Shown in pieces: positions 45,420 through 55,347 of a stretch of DNA of 64,000 nucleotides. Within the stretch, counting starts at the first letter, position 1, and each line of letters starts with the position of its first letter. This DNA is from Paraburkholderia sp. (lineage in GTDB: Bacteria > Pseudomonadota > Gammaproteobacteria > Burkholderiales > Burkholderiaceae): contig SCRN01000040.1 in assembly GCA_004322045.1 (NCBI GenBank), forward strand, positions 372,001-436,000, written 5' to 3'. The notes below the pieces were generated by a model that was not told where the DNA came from, did no database searches, and saw nothing but the letters and a program-made list of their open reading frames with translations. A program made the translations under genes and the position numbers.

Positions 45420-46118
45420 ATGTCGTTATTCGACTCAATTTCGCGTACTGTCAAAGGCTTGCTCAACGATGCGGCCGAGTCCGTGCAGGACCCCTCGCGC
45501 GACGCACGCCAAATCGTGCGCGAGCTCGACGACAGCATCGGGAAGGCCGAGAACGCGCTGATCGAGATCGAAGCGCAAGTCGCGACGCAGCAAAGCAAGC
45601 GTGACGCCGCCGCCGAAAAGGCGAAGAAGTACGAAGACGGCGCCAAGCGGGCGTTGCAATCGGGCGACGAAGGCCTTGCACGCGAAGCGCTGACCGCGCA
45701 AGCGAACGCGGAAGCCGAACGCGATGCGCTCGCCAAGGAACTGGCGACGCTCGAGCCGTCCGTCGATCAACTGAAAGGCCAGATCGCCGATATGCGCCAA
45801 CGCCGCAACGATTTGAACGCCCGCTCGAACATCCTTCAAGCGAAGCAAGAGATCGCGCAAGCCAAGGATGTCGCGGCTACCGCGCTTGGCGGCATCGGCG
45901 GCAAGGACTTGTCGGAGGATTTCCGCAAGCTGGAGGACAAGGTCGCGCTCTCGAACGCGCGCTCCGACGCGCGGCTGAATTCGGCCGATGCGTCCTCGGG
46001 CAAGGCGCTCGAAGATAAATTGGCGGCGCTCGATCATGGTCCGTCGGTGGAAGACCGTCTCGCCGCGCTCAAGCAGCAATTGAACACGAACACAAACACG
46101 AATACGCCGGCGCAATGA
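45420..46118 (+). CDS. PspA/IM30 family membrane-stress protein
   Basis: 232 aa almost entirely coiled coil, starting MSLFDSISRTVKGLLNDAAE (amphipathic membrane-binding helix) and continuing DPSRDARQIVRELDDSIGKAE. PspA/Vipp1 proteins assemble on damaged inner membranes. The C-terminus ends in NTNTNTNTPAQ from a short AACACG-type repeat (46083-46106). No pspF, pspB or pspC gene is nearby and I see no sigma-54 site. The TPR gene follows 110 bp after its stop (same operon probably). Confidence 0.88.
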   Translation: MSLFDSISRTVKGLLNDAAESVQDPSRDARQIVRELDDSIGKAENALIEIEAQVATQQSKRDAAAEKAKKYEDGAKRALQSGDEGLAREALTAQANAEAERDALAKELATLEPSVDQLKGQIADMRQRRNDLNARSNILQAKQEIAQAKDVAATALGGIGGKDLSEDFRKLEDKVALSNARSDARLNSADASSGKALEDKLAALDHGPSVEDRLAALKQQLNTNTNTNTPAQ

Positions 46119-46228
46119 CGCACGGCGACGCGATGCGCTGGCCCGCCCAAGCGGACGCGCCGGCCGTCGCGCGCGGGCCAAAACAGGTCGATGGTTACGG
46201 AGACGGGCGTTCGCGCCCGGTTGAGTCA

Positions 46229-47413
46229 ATGAAGACATTCCTCGCGGCCGCGTTCGCCGCTCTGCTGTTTGCGTCCGGCGCGGCGTTCGCCGCACCGAGC
46301 GCAAGCCAAGTCGAACGCGCGATGGCGCAAGGCAATTGGCAGCAAGCCGACGCCGAGCTCTCGCAGGTGCTCGCCGAGCACCCGAACAATGCGCACGCGC
46401 ACTATTTGTACGGCCAGGTGCTCGCGAACGAAGGCCGCTTTGCTGACGCGCTCGCGCAGATCGAACAGGCCAAGTCGCTCGATCCGCAGTTGCGGTTCAC
46501 GACCCCGTCTCGTTTCGCTCAAGTGGAAGCGCGCGTGCGCGCGGCCGCCAATCGCGCCAGTGTCCCGGCGCCCGCCGCCACGACCCACAGCGCCGCCAAT
46601 CCGTTCGTTCAGGCGTTGCCGTCCACACCGGCGCCTAAGCGTCATGGTCCGTCGATGGCGGCGTGGGTCGGCTTGGCCGTCCTGATCGTGGCCATCGCGC
46701 TACTCTTGCGCTGGACGCTGCGCCGCGCGCGTTCGAACGAAGACGGCCGCGCCGACGAAGAGCGCAGGGCCCAGTTGAAGCGCGCGACGGAGCTGCTCAA
46801 CGCGGCCCGCTCGCTCAAGCTCGACGCACGGCTCTCGAGCGTACAGGGGCATGAAACGCTGGCAAGTGAAGTCGAAGGCGTGGAGAACCAGTTGCGCACG
46901 CTCGTGGAATCGCTGTCGAATAAGGGCAATCCGGTGCCGGCCTATCAGCTCGACGAGCTGGCGCGCCAGCTCGACAGTCTTCGAGCCCGAACCGAAGGGC
47001 GGCCCGATCCCACGCGCTCCGACGCGAATGCACCCATGCCTGGCGGCAACCCATCGGCCTATGCGCAGGAAGCCGAGCGGCTGCAGCAACAGCAAGCTCC
47101 CTATGGCACGCAACAACCGTATCCGCCGCAGCAACAGCCGCCCGTCATCGTCCAACAAGGCGGCGGTGGCATGGGCGGACTCCTCACGGGTGTCCTGCTC
47201 GGCGAAGTGCTCTCGCATGGACGCGATCGCGTGATCGAACGCGAAGTCGTCGTCGACGACGAAGCAGCCCGCCGCCGCGCCGCCGAGCGCGGCGACACGG
47301 GCGGCCTCGACTTCGGCCAGGGGTCGAACGATTGGAATGACGGCGATAGCGGTGCGAGCGGCGGCGGGGTCGATTTCGGCAACGACGATTCAGGCGGCTG
47401 GAGCGACACCTGA
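46229..47413 (+). CDS. Exported/membrane TPR protein of unknown function next to PspA
   Basis: 394 aa. Signal peptide MKTFLAAAFAALLFASGAAFA, a TPR-like unit (GNWQQADAELSQVLAEHPNN, YLYGQVLANEGRFADALAQ), a proline/alanine linker, one membrane segment (AWVGLAVLIVAIALLLRWTL, near residue 150), then a basic coiled coil, a glutamine/proline stretch, GGGMGGLLTGVLLGEVLSHG and a glycine/aspartate tail. The tail resembles those of TPM-domain and YgcG-like proteins. ATG 46229 is chosen for the signal peptide; an ATGA-coupled ATG at 46115 exists but leads to no signal sequence. Confidence 0.75.
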   Translation: MKTFLAAAFAALLFASGAAFAAPSASQVERAMAQGNWQQADAELSQVLAEHPNNAHAHYLYGQVLANEGRFADALAQIEQAKSLDPQLRFTTPSRFAQVEARVRAAANRASVPAPAATTHSAANPFVQALPSTPAPKRHGPSMAAWVGLAVLIVAIALLLRWTLRRARSNEDGRADEERRAQLKRATELLNAARSLKLDARLSSVQGHETLASEVEGVENQLRTLVESLSNKGNPVPAYQLDELARQLDSLRARTEGRPDPTRSDANAPMPGGNPSAYAQEAERLQQQQAPYGTQQPYPPQQQPPVIVQQGGGGMGGLLTGVLLGEVLSHGRDRVIEREVVVDDEAARRRAAERGDTGGLDFGQGSNDWNDGDSGASGGGVDFGNDDSGGWSDT

Positions 47414-47415
47414 GC

Positions 47416-48963
47416 GTGGGCGGCTCGAGCACGACCGGCCTGCGGGTCGCGATCGTCGGCAGTGGGTTCGCCGGCATCGGCATGGCGATCCGGCTGCGCC
47501 GAATGGGTGCGGCCTCCGTGACCGTCTACGAAGCTGCTGACGAGATCGGCGGTACGTGGCGAGACAACGCCTATCCCGGGGCCGCGTGCGATATTCCCTC
47601 GCATCTGTATTCGTTCTCGTTCGCGCCCAATCCAGCGTGGACGCGCACGTTCGCTTCGCAACAGGAAATCCTAGCCTACCTGAACCGTTGCGCACAGGAC
47701 CATGGCGTGGCGTCGCTGATCCGCTGCAACACACGCGTGGCGGCGGCGCGGTTCGACGACGCGCGCCGAATCTGGCGGCTCGAGGTCGTTGCGACCGGGC
47801 ACGACCGGCACGGCGCCACGGACGGCAGCCAAACGGATAACGCGCAGAACGCGCCCGAAACCGTCGAAGTCGATGTCCTCATCGCGGCGAGCGGCCCGCT
47901 GTCGCGCCCGGCGTTGCCTGCGATCGCCGGACTGGATCGTTTCGGCGGCGCCCTCTTTCATTCCGCTCGCTGGGACCATGCCTATCCGCTCGAAGGCAAG
48001 ACCATTGCCGTGATCGGCACGGGCGCCAGCGCCGTGCAGTTCATCCCGCGCATCCAGCCGCGGGTAGCACGGCTGCACGTATTTCAACGCACGCCGCCAT
48101 GGGTCATGCCGCGGCCCGACCGCGCCATCGATCCGCGAACCCAGCGTCTGTTTCGCTCGGCGCCCTGGGCGCAGCGGCTCGCACGCTGGACGATCTATTG
48201 GCGCCATGAAGCGCGCGCGCTCGCCTTCATCGTCAATCCTAAATGGATGAAAGCGCCGATGCGCTTCGCCGCCAGCTATCTGGAGCGCCGCGTGAAAGAT
48301 CCGGCGTTGCGTGCCAAGCTCGCGCCCAACTACCTGCTCGGCTGCAAGCGCGTGCTGCTCTCGAGCGACTACTACCCCGCTCTCGTGCAACCGAACGTCG
48401 ACTTGGTGACGACGCCGATTCGTGAAATCGTCGAGGACGGAATCGTGACCGAAGACGGCCGCCGATATCGCGTCGATGCGATCATCTGCGGCACGGGCTT
48501 CGACGTGGCCGATGCGGGCGCGCCATTTCCGCTATACGGTTCGGGCGGGGCGGATCTCGACGCGCAGTGGCGCAGCGAGGGGCCGCAAGCTTACCTCGGC
48601 GCAAGCATTGCCGGCTTTCCGAACTTCTTCATGATGATCGGCCCAAATACGGGGCTCGGCCACAACTCGATGGTGTACATGATCGAGTCGCACATCGCGT
48701 ACATCGCAAGCTGCCTGCAACTGCTCGTCCGGCGCGGCGCGAGGACGATGGAGGTCCGCGCCGACGTGCAAGCGGCCTATAACGAGAGGGTTCGGAAAGC
48801 GTTCGAAGGAACCGTCTGGATGAGCGGCTGCCGCAGTTGGTACTTGTCCGCGCGCGGCAAGAACACGGCGTTGTGGCCCGGCTTCTCGTTTGCCTTTCGA
48901 TGGTTGACTCGGCGCGTGCGACCTGAGGACTATCGCTTCGACGAATCGCCGAGCACAGTCTGA
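47416..48963 (+). CDS. Flavin monooxygenase, Baeyer-Villiger type
   Basis: 515 aa. FAD-binding GSGFAGIG (residues 15-22), NADPH-binding GTGASAVQ and the BVMO fingerprint FGGALFHSARWDH are all present, so a ketone monooxygenase or related class B flavoenzyme is likely. The start is GTG at 47416, 2 bp after the stop of the TPR gene; no other start fits because the nucleotide-binding strand begins at residue 10. Coupling to membrane-stress genes is unusual. Substrate unknown. Confidence 0.87.
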   Translation: MGGSSTTGLRVAIVGSGFAGIGMAIRLRRMGAASVTVYEAADEIGGTWRDNAYPGAACDIPSHLYSFSFAPNPAWTRTFASQQEILAYLNRCAQDHGVASLIRCNTRVAAARFDDARRIWRLEVVATGHDRHGATDGSQTDNAQNAPETVEVDVLIAASGPLSRPALPAIAGLDRFGGALFHSARWDHAYPLEGKTIAVIGTGASAVQFIPRIQPRVARLHVFQRTPPWVMPRPDRAIDPRTQRLFRSAPWAQRLARWTIYWRHEARALAFIVNPKWMKAPMRFAASYLERRVKDPALRAKLAPNYLLGCKRVLLSSDYYPALVQPNVDLVTTPIREIVEDGIVTEDGRRYRVDAIICGTGFDVADAGAPFPLYGSGGADLDAQWRSEGPQAYLGASIAGFPNFFMMIGPNTGLGHNSMVYMIESHIAYIASCLQLLVRRGARTMEVRADVQAAYNERVRKAFEGTVWMSGCRSWYLSARGKNTALWPGFSFAFRWLTRRVRPEDYRFDESPSTV

Positions 48964-48975
48964 CCGAGTCTGGCC

Positions 48976-49014
<39 letters not shown>

Positions 49015-49172
49015 GCCCGCCCTGCACTGCCTTGATGCGACGCACTGACTCACGGTCCGTCGACGGCCTCGAATGCGGCACACGCGCGCTTCAAAACGAA
49101 CGCGTGCGCCACTCGCACCAGCCTAGCCGAGAGCCACCGCGAAACCAGCGCTCGGCGCAGGTTCGATCGCGA

Positions 49173-50804
49173 TCAACCCGCGAGCGCCGGCAACGCGCTA
49201 TGCGAATCGTGTGAGAGTCGGGGCATAGCCGCACGCGGCGCCGCTTCAAGCGCGTGCGCTTCGACGCGGAACGCGGCGACGGCCGCATCGAGTTGCGCCG
49301 CCTGCTCCTGCAGCGACACCGCCGCCGCAGCAGCCTGCTCGACGAGCGCGGCGTTTTGCTGTGTGACGGAGTCCATCTGCACCACGGCGAGGTTGATCTG
49401 TTCGATCCCCGTCGATTGTTCGCCGGAGGCTGCGCTGATCTTGCCGATGATGTCGGCGACGCGATGCACGGCGGCGACGACCTGGCCCATCGTCTCGCCG
49501 GCGCGTCCCACGAGTGCACTGCCGGCCTGCACCTTGTCGGCCGACGCCGCGATCAGGGATTTGATCTCCTTCGCGGCGCTCGCGCTGCGTTGCGCGAGGC
49601 TGCGCACTTCGCCCGCCACCACCGCGAAGCCGCGGCCCTGCTCGCCCGCCCGTGCGGCTTCCACCGCTGCGTTCAGCGCAAGGATGTTCGTCTGGAACGC
49701 GATGCCTTCGATCACGCCGATGATGTCGCCGATTTGGTTCGAGCTCGTCGCGATGTCCTCCATCGTGCGCACGACGTCGCTCACGACTTCGCCGCCGCGA
49801 GCCGCTGTTTCCGACGCATCGTGCGCGAGACCGCTCGCCTCCACCGCGTGCGCAGCATTGAGCTTCACCGTCGACGTCAATTGCTCCATGCTCGACGCCG
49901 TTTCCTGCAGCGACGCCGCCTGCTGTTCGGTGCGCTGCGATAGATCCGCGTTCCCCGTCGCGATTTCGCGCGCACCGTGCATGATCGCTTCCGAGCCGGA
50001 GCGCACGCGCGACACGGTCGCCACGAGCGCCGCCTGCATGCTTTGCAGGCCGATGAGCAAACGCCCCATTTCATTATTGCTCGCGGCGTTGATCGCGCCC
50101 GTCAGATCCCCCGACGCAATGCGCTCGCAGTGGCGCACGACACTGTCGATGGGCCGCACGACGGCCGCGACGAGCGCTGCACGCGCGAACAGCCCGACGA
50201 TGAATGCGATGGCGGCAATGATCGCGGCCGCCGTCGCCAGCGTGTGAAAGAGCGCTTGGGACGCCGCATAGCGCGCTTCCTGGTGCGTGACCTGCAACGC
50301 CTCGAGCTCGCCGATCGACGTTTCGTAACGCGCGTAGAGCTCGTTGGCCGTTTGCCCTTGAAGCGTGCGGAACGAGTTGAAGTCGTTTTGCTCGAGCGCT
50401 TGAAACTCCGGATCGATCGCTTGCTTCACGAGCGCCGTGCGCGCCGCGGTAACGGCATCGGCGAGCCGCGACTCGTTCTCGTCGCGCGGCTTCTTCAAAT
50501 ACTCGGCCCATTGCGCGTCGCTGTCCTTGAGCACGCCATGCGCCTTGGGAAGCAGGTCGTCGCCGGCCTTGCCCATTGAAAACAGGGTCTCGTAGCTACC
50601 GAGCGCGAGGCGCACTTGGAGCATGCGCTCGGAACTCGTCTTCAAATGCGTCAGCGCGGCCGTATCGGTCGCGTACATTTGCTGCAGAGCATCGTTGCTC
50701 TGTTTCAGACCCAACATGCCGGCGGCCATGGCCGCCATCAGCGCGAGCGTATAGCCCGCGATCGTGAGCGTCAGCCCGCCGCGAATCGTAAAGCGTTTGA
50801 ACAT
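49173..50804 (-). CDS. Methyl-accepting chemotaxis protein with periplasmic sensor
   Basis: 543 aa. Membrane segments near residues 9-32 and 180-212 enclose a four-helix-bundle-type periplasmic domain. HAMP follows, then the signalling domain with tip [42 protein letters not shown]. The C-terminus lacks an NWETF-like CheR pentapeptide. ATG 50804 is the start of [10 protein letters not shown]. The divergent neighbour is also a chemoreceptor-like gene. Ligand unknown. Confidence 0.92.
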   Translation of the reverse strand: MFKRFTIRGGLTLTIAGYTLALMAAMAAGMLGLKQSNDALQQMYATDTAALTHLKTSSERMLQVRLALGSYETLFSMGKAGDDLLPKAHGVLKDSDAQWAEYLKKPRDENESRLADAVTAARTALVKQAIDPEFQALEQNDFNSFRTLQGQTANELYARYETSIGELEALQVTHQEARYAASQALFHTLATAAAIIAAIAFIVGLFARAALVAAVVRPIDSVVRHCERIASGDLTGAINAASNNEMGRLLIGLQSMQAALVATVSRVRSGSEAIMHGAREIATGNADLSQRTEQQAASLQETASSMEQLTSTVKLNAAHAVEASGLAHDASETAARGGEVVSDVVRTMEDIATSSNQIGDIIGVIEGIAFQTNILALNAAVEAARAGEQGRGFAVVAGEVRSLAQRSASAAKEIKSLIAASADKVQAGSALVGRAGETMGQVVAAVHRVADIIGKISAASGEQSTGIEQINLAVVQMDSVTQQNAALVEQAAAAAVSLQEQAAQLDAAVAAFRVEAHALEAAPRAAMPRLSHDSHSALPALAG

Positions 50805-51235
50805 GGCTACGTCGTGCGCGCGCTGGTCGCCCAGGCGTGGCACGGTCCCCCTCTGCGTGGTGGTGGTAATGCGCGCACTGTCGGCTCTTCTTGTGGAGCG
50901 TCGAATGGTCCCGGCCTGCTGCGAGAGGTCTATCGGGCGCGTCGTGCGTGCGAAGGTTCTCGCGCAATCTAAGCGTTTCGAGACGAATGCGCAATGGCTG
51001 GAAGCACTATTGTCACACTATGGACTTCCCCACTTAAGCCAAGCCCTTTACCGTCCGTAAACACAGGGGACAGCCTGTCGACACCTCGCACGAACCGGTC
51101 TGCGGATCGCGATTCGGGGAGTAAGTGTCACGTAAGCTGGCTTGGTTAGATATGGGCTGCAAGCGGCCTTTCGCGGCGGCAACAGACAAACTACAGGGCG
51201 GCGGGTCGGATCGCATCCGCGCCAAGGAGACCTTC
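50805..51235. other. 431-bp divergent region between two chemoreceptor genes
   Basis: No gene recognised. I looked for sigma-28 promoters (TAAA-N15-GCCGATAA); only CCCGATAG-like fragments without a proper -35 occur. AAGGAG just upstream of 51236 is the ribosome site of the rightward gene. Confidence 0.5.
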
Positions 51236-52639
51236 ATGCGCTTGATCTTGCGCCGGCGTCGCGCCGGGCGTTCGCTCGTGGCAGATATTGCCGCCCACGC
51301 GAGCAAACTCGGCATGGAGATATGCGATGTCTCCGGTCACGTCGAGGAAGTCGCTGGCCGCGTCGCGCAACATGCTCACGTTTGTCGCTCTTTGCGCGAA
51401 TCGGCATCGGTGACGATGCAAGGCAATCAGCGTATCGCCGAGGCAGCGCGGCAAGTACGCGTGGTCAGTAGAGAAGCGTCGGGCGCCGTCGAGCAATCGC
51501 GGCAAACGCTGGATGCATCGCTATCGGATATCCACGGCCTGGTCGAAGGCGTGACCGGCATTGCGACGCAAATCGAAGCCTTGCGCGAGGCGCTCGATCA
51601 CGTCAGCACCGTTTCCGAAGAAATTTCGCTTATCGCGCGGCAAACCCATCTGCTCGCTATCAACGCAGCGATCGAGGCGGCGCGCGCCGGCGAATCGGGC
51701 AAGAGCTTCGCCGTGGTGGCGGCCGAAGTCAAAAACCTATCGAGCAAAACTGCCCAGGCTACGGCGCAAATCGAAGCGACGCTCGCCCGCCTGACGCAGC
51801 AGACCGAACAGCTCATCGCCGACGGCGCGGAAAACACCGCGCGGGCGCATCGCGTCCGGGAAGGTTCTGCGACGATCGGCGGCATCGTGCAATCGACCGG
51901 CACCGCCATCAATCAATTGCATGAAGAGGCCGAGCAGATCGCGACGCTGACCGACGACATCGAGGCGCAGTGCCATCAACTCGAGGAGCAAGTGGGCGAG
52001 ATGGCAAGCGGCGTCGAGCAATCGAGCGAGAACTTCTTGCAGGCGAAGGACCGTATCGCGTCGCTCCTGACCGTATCCGAAACGCTGATCGAGTTGACCG
52101 CGGCCGCCGGAGTCGAGACGCCCGACACCCGCTTCATCGAAGCCGCGCAGCGCACGGCCGCGCTGATCAGCCGGCGCTTCGAACAAGCGCTTGCGCGCGG
52201 TGAGATCACCGAAGCCGCGCTCTTCGATACTCACTACGCGCCGATCGCCGGCACCGATCCGCAACAGTTCATGACGCAATTCACCGCCTTCACCGATCGC
52301 GTGCTCCCCGACATTCAAGAACCCCTGCTCATGCTCGACGAGCGCGTGGCATTTTGCGCGGCAGTGGATGTGCGCGGCTATCTGCCGACCCACAATCGCA
52401 AGTTTTCGCAACCGCCCCGCCCGGGCGAACCTGTCTGGAACGCCGCCAACTGCCGCAACCGGCGCATCTTCAACGATCGCACCGGACTTGCGGCCGCGAG
52501 CCACACGAAGGCATTCCTGCTGCAGACCTACCGGCGCGACATGGGCGGCGGCGCATTCGCGATCATGAAAGACGCGTCCGCGCCGATCCTCGTGCACGGC
52601 CGCCACTGGGGTGGCCTCAGGCTCGCTTATAAGACCTGA
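51236..52639 (+). CDS. Cytoplasmic methyl-accepting protein with C-terminal Cache-like sensor
   Basis: 467 aa with no membrane segment. Residues about 60-300 form a short signalling coiled coil with the conserved tip [27 protein letters not shown]. Residues about 315-467 form a separate domain with [19 protein letters not shown] and [16 protein letters not shown], which I recall from soluble chemoreceptors with a C-terminal sensor of Cache/PAS type. The sensor-after-signalling order is reversed compared with standard receptors. AAGGAG 6 bases before ATG 51236 decides the start. Signal unknown. Confidence 0.82.
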   Translation: MRLILRRRRAGRSLVADIAAHASKLGMEICDVSGHVEEVAGRVAQHAHVCRSLRESASVTMQGNQRIAEAARQVRVVSREASGAVEQSRQTLDASLSDIHGLVEGVTGIATQIEALREALDHVSTVSEEISLIARQTHLLAINAAIEAARAGESGKSFAVVAAEVKNLSSKTAQATAQIEATLARLTQQTEQLIADGAENTARAHRVREGSATIGGIVQSTGTAINQLHEEAEQIATLTDDIEAQCHQLEEQVGEMASGVEQSSENFLQAKDRIASLLTVSETLIELTAAAGVETPDTRFIEAAQRTAALISRRFEQALARGEITEAALFDTHYAPIAGTDPQQFMTQFTAFTDRVLPDIQEPLLMLDERVAFCAAVDVRGYLPTHNRKFSQPPRPGEPVWNAANCRNRRIFNDRTGLAAASHTKAFLLQTYRRDMGGGAFAIMKDASAPILVHGRHWGGLRLAYKT

Positions 52640-52800
52640 TAGACCTGATGATTTGAAAACCCACGTACTTGACGCGCGCCGGCGCGCGCCAAAAATCCTC
52701 CCGCACGGGTCGACCGTTCGCTATCATGCCCTCAATGGCACACGCGTTGCGCCGCTCGATGCGTTCGCCTCCAACCCAGTCAAGCAAGGAGGAAAAAAAG

Positions 52801-53241
52801 ATGGGTATCGTCAAGGAATTCAGAGAGTTCGCGGTCAAAGGCAATATGATGGATCTGGCCGTCGGCGTCATCATCGGCGGCGCGTTTGCCACGATCGTCA
52901 ACTCGATCGTCAAAGATCTCATCATGCCGATCGTCGGCGTCGCCACGGGCGGTCTCGACTTCTCGAACAAGTTCGTTCGCCTCGGCGATATCCCGCCCTC
53001 CTTCAAGGGCAACCCCGATTCATTCAAAGATCTGCAATCGGCCGGCGTGGCCGTGTTCGGCTACGGCTCGTTCATCACGGCCGTCATCAATTTCGTCATT
53101 CTCGCGCTGATCGTGTTTGCGATCGTCAAATTCATGAACTCGCTGCGCAAGCAGGAGGAAGCCGCGCCGGCAGCGCCCGCCGCTCCGCCCGAAGACACTG
53201 TCTTGTTGCGTGAGATCCGCGACGCGCTCAAGCAGCGTTGA
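52801..53241 (+). CDS. mscL: Large-conductance mechanosensitive channel
   Basis: 146 aa. N-terminal [29 protein letters not shown], the pore-lining first membrane helix, a periplasmic loop, the second helix ([24 protein letters not shown]) and the cytoplasmic C-terminal helix ([15 protein letters not shown]). It opens under hypo-osmotic tension. AAGGAGG upstream of ATG 52801 is strong. Transcribed in the same direction as the chemoreceptor 161 bp upstream. Confidence 0.97.
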   Translation: MGIVKEFREFAVKGNMMDLAVGVIIGGAFATIVNSIVKDLIMPIVGVATGGLDFSNKFVRLGDIPPSFKGNPDSFKDLQSAGVAVFGYGSFITAVINFVILALIVFAIVKFMNSLRKQEEAAPAAPAAPPEDTVLLREIRDALKQR

Positions 53242-53266
53242 GCGAGGCGATGAGGTCACCGCGATA

Positions 53267-53293
53267 GGCTCGCGCCGCTATGGCGCGTGAGCC
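53267..53293. terminator. Imperfect hairpin between convergent mscL and kinase genes
   Basis: GGCTCGCGCC and GGCGCGTGAGCC form an imperfect stem around GCTAT. There is no clear T-run, so this is only a possible shared terminator. Confidence 0.3.
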
Positions 53294-53321
53294 CAAGCCT
53301 CTCGAGCGCCCTAACGAACGT

Positions 53322-55310
53322 CTATCCCGCGCGCTGCGGTGCGCCGCCTTGGCCTTTCGCCTCGGCCGTGCGCTGTATCAGCACTTCGAGTTGCGAGAAG
53401 TTGACCGGCTTGGTTAGATGCGCCGTGAAGCCGGCGGCTAGACAACGTCGTATATCTTCGTCCGAGCCGTAGCCCGTCAAGGCAATGGCCGGCACCTGCG
53501 AACTGCGGCGCACCGAACTCACGAAGTCGAGGCCCGTTCCATCGGGCAAACCCACGTCGCTGACGATCAGATCGAAGGTGCGCGCCCGCGTGGCAGCGAG
53601 CGCCTCGGCAACGGACGCCGCCACCGCCACGTCGTGCCCGAGCGAGCGCATCAAGTGCGCCATGACGTCTGCGGTATCGACGTGGTCCTCGACCAACAGG
53701 ATGGCGATTCGTTCATCCGCTGCGGCGCGTGCCGACACCGGCGGCACCGGCTCGGCCGCGGGCGCCGACGTCGTCGGCAACGCAATCGTGAACGTGGCTC
53801 CGCAATGCGGCCCGGGGCTGCGCGCACTCACCGAGCCGCCGTGCGCATCGGTCAACGCCTTCGTAATAGCAAGCCCCAGCCCGAGCCCGCCGAACTGTTG
53901 GGTCATGCGCTGGCTACCTTGCTCGAACGCATTGAACAGTTTGCCGATTTGCTCCGGCGCGATGCCGATGCCCGTGTCTTCGATTTCGACTTCGATGCGC
54001 ATGCGAGCGTCGCGCGTGCGCACGTAGATATGGCCGCCGTCGGGCGTGAATTTCGCTGCGTTGCGCACGAGGTTCCACAGCATCTGCTGCAGCCTCGCCG
54101 GGTCGGCCAGCACGTAATGATTCTTGGCGTCTTTCTCGATGTGCACGTCGAGCGCCTTGACCTGGATCTCGGCATGAAACAGTTCGAGCACACTGTCGAT
54201 GACGTCGTGGACATCAACGGTTTCCAGTGCGAGCCGCAGCTTGCCGTTCGCCACGCGCGTCAAATCCAGCAAGTCGTCGATCAAACGCGCTTCGAGTTCG
54301 ATGTTGCGTCGGATCATCTTGACGCACGACTGTGCGGCCGCAGACAACTCCTGCATCGTTTCAAGCACGCGCGTGCCGGCGAGCACGGGCGTGAGCGGCG
54401 TGCGCAGCTCGTGAGAGAGCATGGCGAGGAAGCGGTCTTTGGCCCGATTGGCTTCCTCGGCCGTCTGGCGTGCACACTGTTCGGCCGTCAAGAGCCGCTC
54501 GCGCTCTTCCATCGCCTCGCGTTGCGACTGGATGTCGGTGCAACTGGCGAACCACTTGCCCACCCCTCCGCTCGCGTCGCGAACGGCCGCAATGCGCATG
54601 TCGAACCAGCGATAGGTGCCATCGGCCGCACGCAAGCGCAGTTCGTGCCGGTAGTCGGCCCCAGCCGCGCCGCTCACGGCGTCGAGCCACGAGCGGCGCA
54701 GTGCATCCCGATCAACGGGGTGCACTGCGGCGAGCCAACCGAGCCCGCGCGAAGCGGCCTCGTCCAAGCCCGTGTAGGCGTACCACTGCTTCGAAAAGAA
54801 ATCGCACTCGCCGCGCGCATTGCTCGTGAACACGAGGTGCGGCAACGCCTCCGACAAGCTGCGGTAGTGCGCCTCGCGGTCGCGCAACAGTAGCGCCTCG
54901 GCCGATGCGCGCTGCAATCGAACCTGGGTCAGGACGCGCTCGACGGCTTCGGGCAAATAGTCGAGGTAACCGCCCGATTTCGGCACGACATCGGATACAC
55001 CGGCGCGCAATGCCTCGATCACGCGCGATTCATCGGTGAACCCGGTAACGAGGATCGCGGGCAACGTCACGCCCTCGGCGCGCAAGCGGCGGAAGAAATC
55101 GAGACCGGTCTCGGCGGTGCCGAGTTGATAGTCGAGCACGAGCAAATCCGGGGCGTCGGCGGCAAGCTGCGCGTGCGCGTCTTTCGCGCTCGGATAGCCG
55201 AATACGCGGCACCCCGCGCGCTCGAGCGACTTGCGCGCTAAGCGCAAAATGCCCTCGTCGTCATCGACGATGAGTACGCGGGCGCTTTCCTGGAGAGAAA
55301 CTTCGGTCAT
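53322..55310 (-). CDS. Hybrid sensor kinase: REC-PAS-HisKA-HATPase-REC
   Basis: 662 aa, soluble. N-terminal receiver with D60 (LLVLDYQLG), PAS domain around residues 150-265 (LPHLVFTSNARGECDFFS), phosphorylated H300 in LSHELRTPLTPV, ATPase with NLVRNAAKFTPDGG and GLGLGLAITKAL, and a C-terminal receiver with D585 in IVSDVGLPDGTGLD. ATG 55310. It follows the CHASE3-type kinase gene by 37 bp, so the first receiver may accept phosphate from that kinase. Output unknown. Confidence 0.9.
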   Translation of the reverse strand: MTEVSLQESARVLIVDDDEGILRLARKSLERAGCRVFGYPSAKDAHAQLAADAPDLLVLDYQLGTAETGLDFFRRLRAEGVTLPAILVTGFTDESRVIEALRAGVSDVVPKSGGYLDYLPEAVERVLTQVRLQRASAEALLLRDREAHYRSLSEALPHLVFTSNARGECDFFSKQWYAYTGLDEAASRGLGWLAAVHPVDRDALRRSWLDAVSGAAGADYRHELRLRAADGTYRWFDMRIAAVRDASGGVGKWFASCTDIQSQREAMEERERLLTAEQCARQTAEEANRAKDRFLAMLSHELRTPLTPVLAGTRVLETMQELSAAAQSCVKMIRRNIELEARLIDDLLDLTRVANGKLRLALETVDVHDVIDSVLELFHAEIQVKALDVHIEKDAKNHYVLADPARLQQMLWNLVRNAAKFTPDGGHIYVRTRDARMRIEVEIEDTGIGIAPEQIGKLFNAFEQGSQRMTQQFGGLGLGLAITKALTDAHGGSVSARSPGPHCGATFTIALPTTSAPAAEPVPPVSARAAADERIAILLVEDHVDTADVMAHLMRSLGHDVAVAASVAEALAATRARTFDLIVSDVGLPDGTGLDFVSSVRRSSQVPAIALTGYGSDEDIRRCLAAGFTAHLTKPVNFSQLEVLIQRTAEAKGQGGAPQRAG

Positions 55311-55347
55311 GCTCAATTTTGGCTCATTCGGCTCGACGCCTTATGCA

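Noticed and set aside
50805-51235. Possible sigma-28 flagellar promoters for the two chemoreceptor genes
   Set aside because: A CCCGATAG-like piece exists but no TAAA at 15 bp from it.
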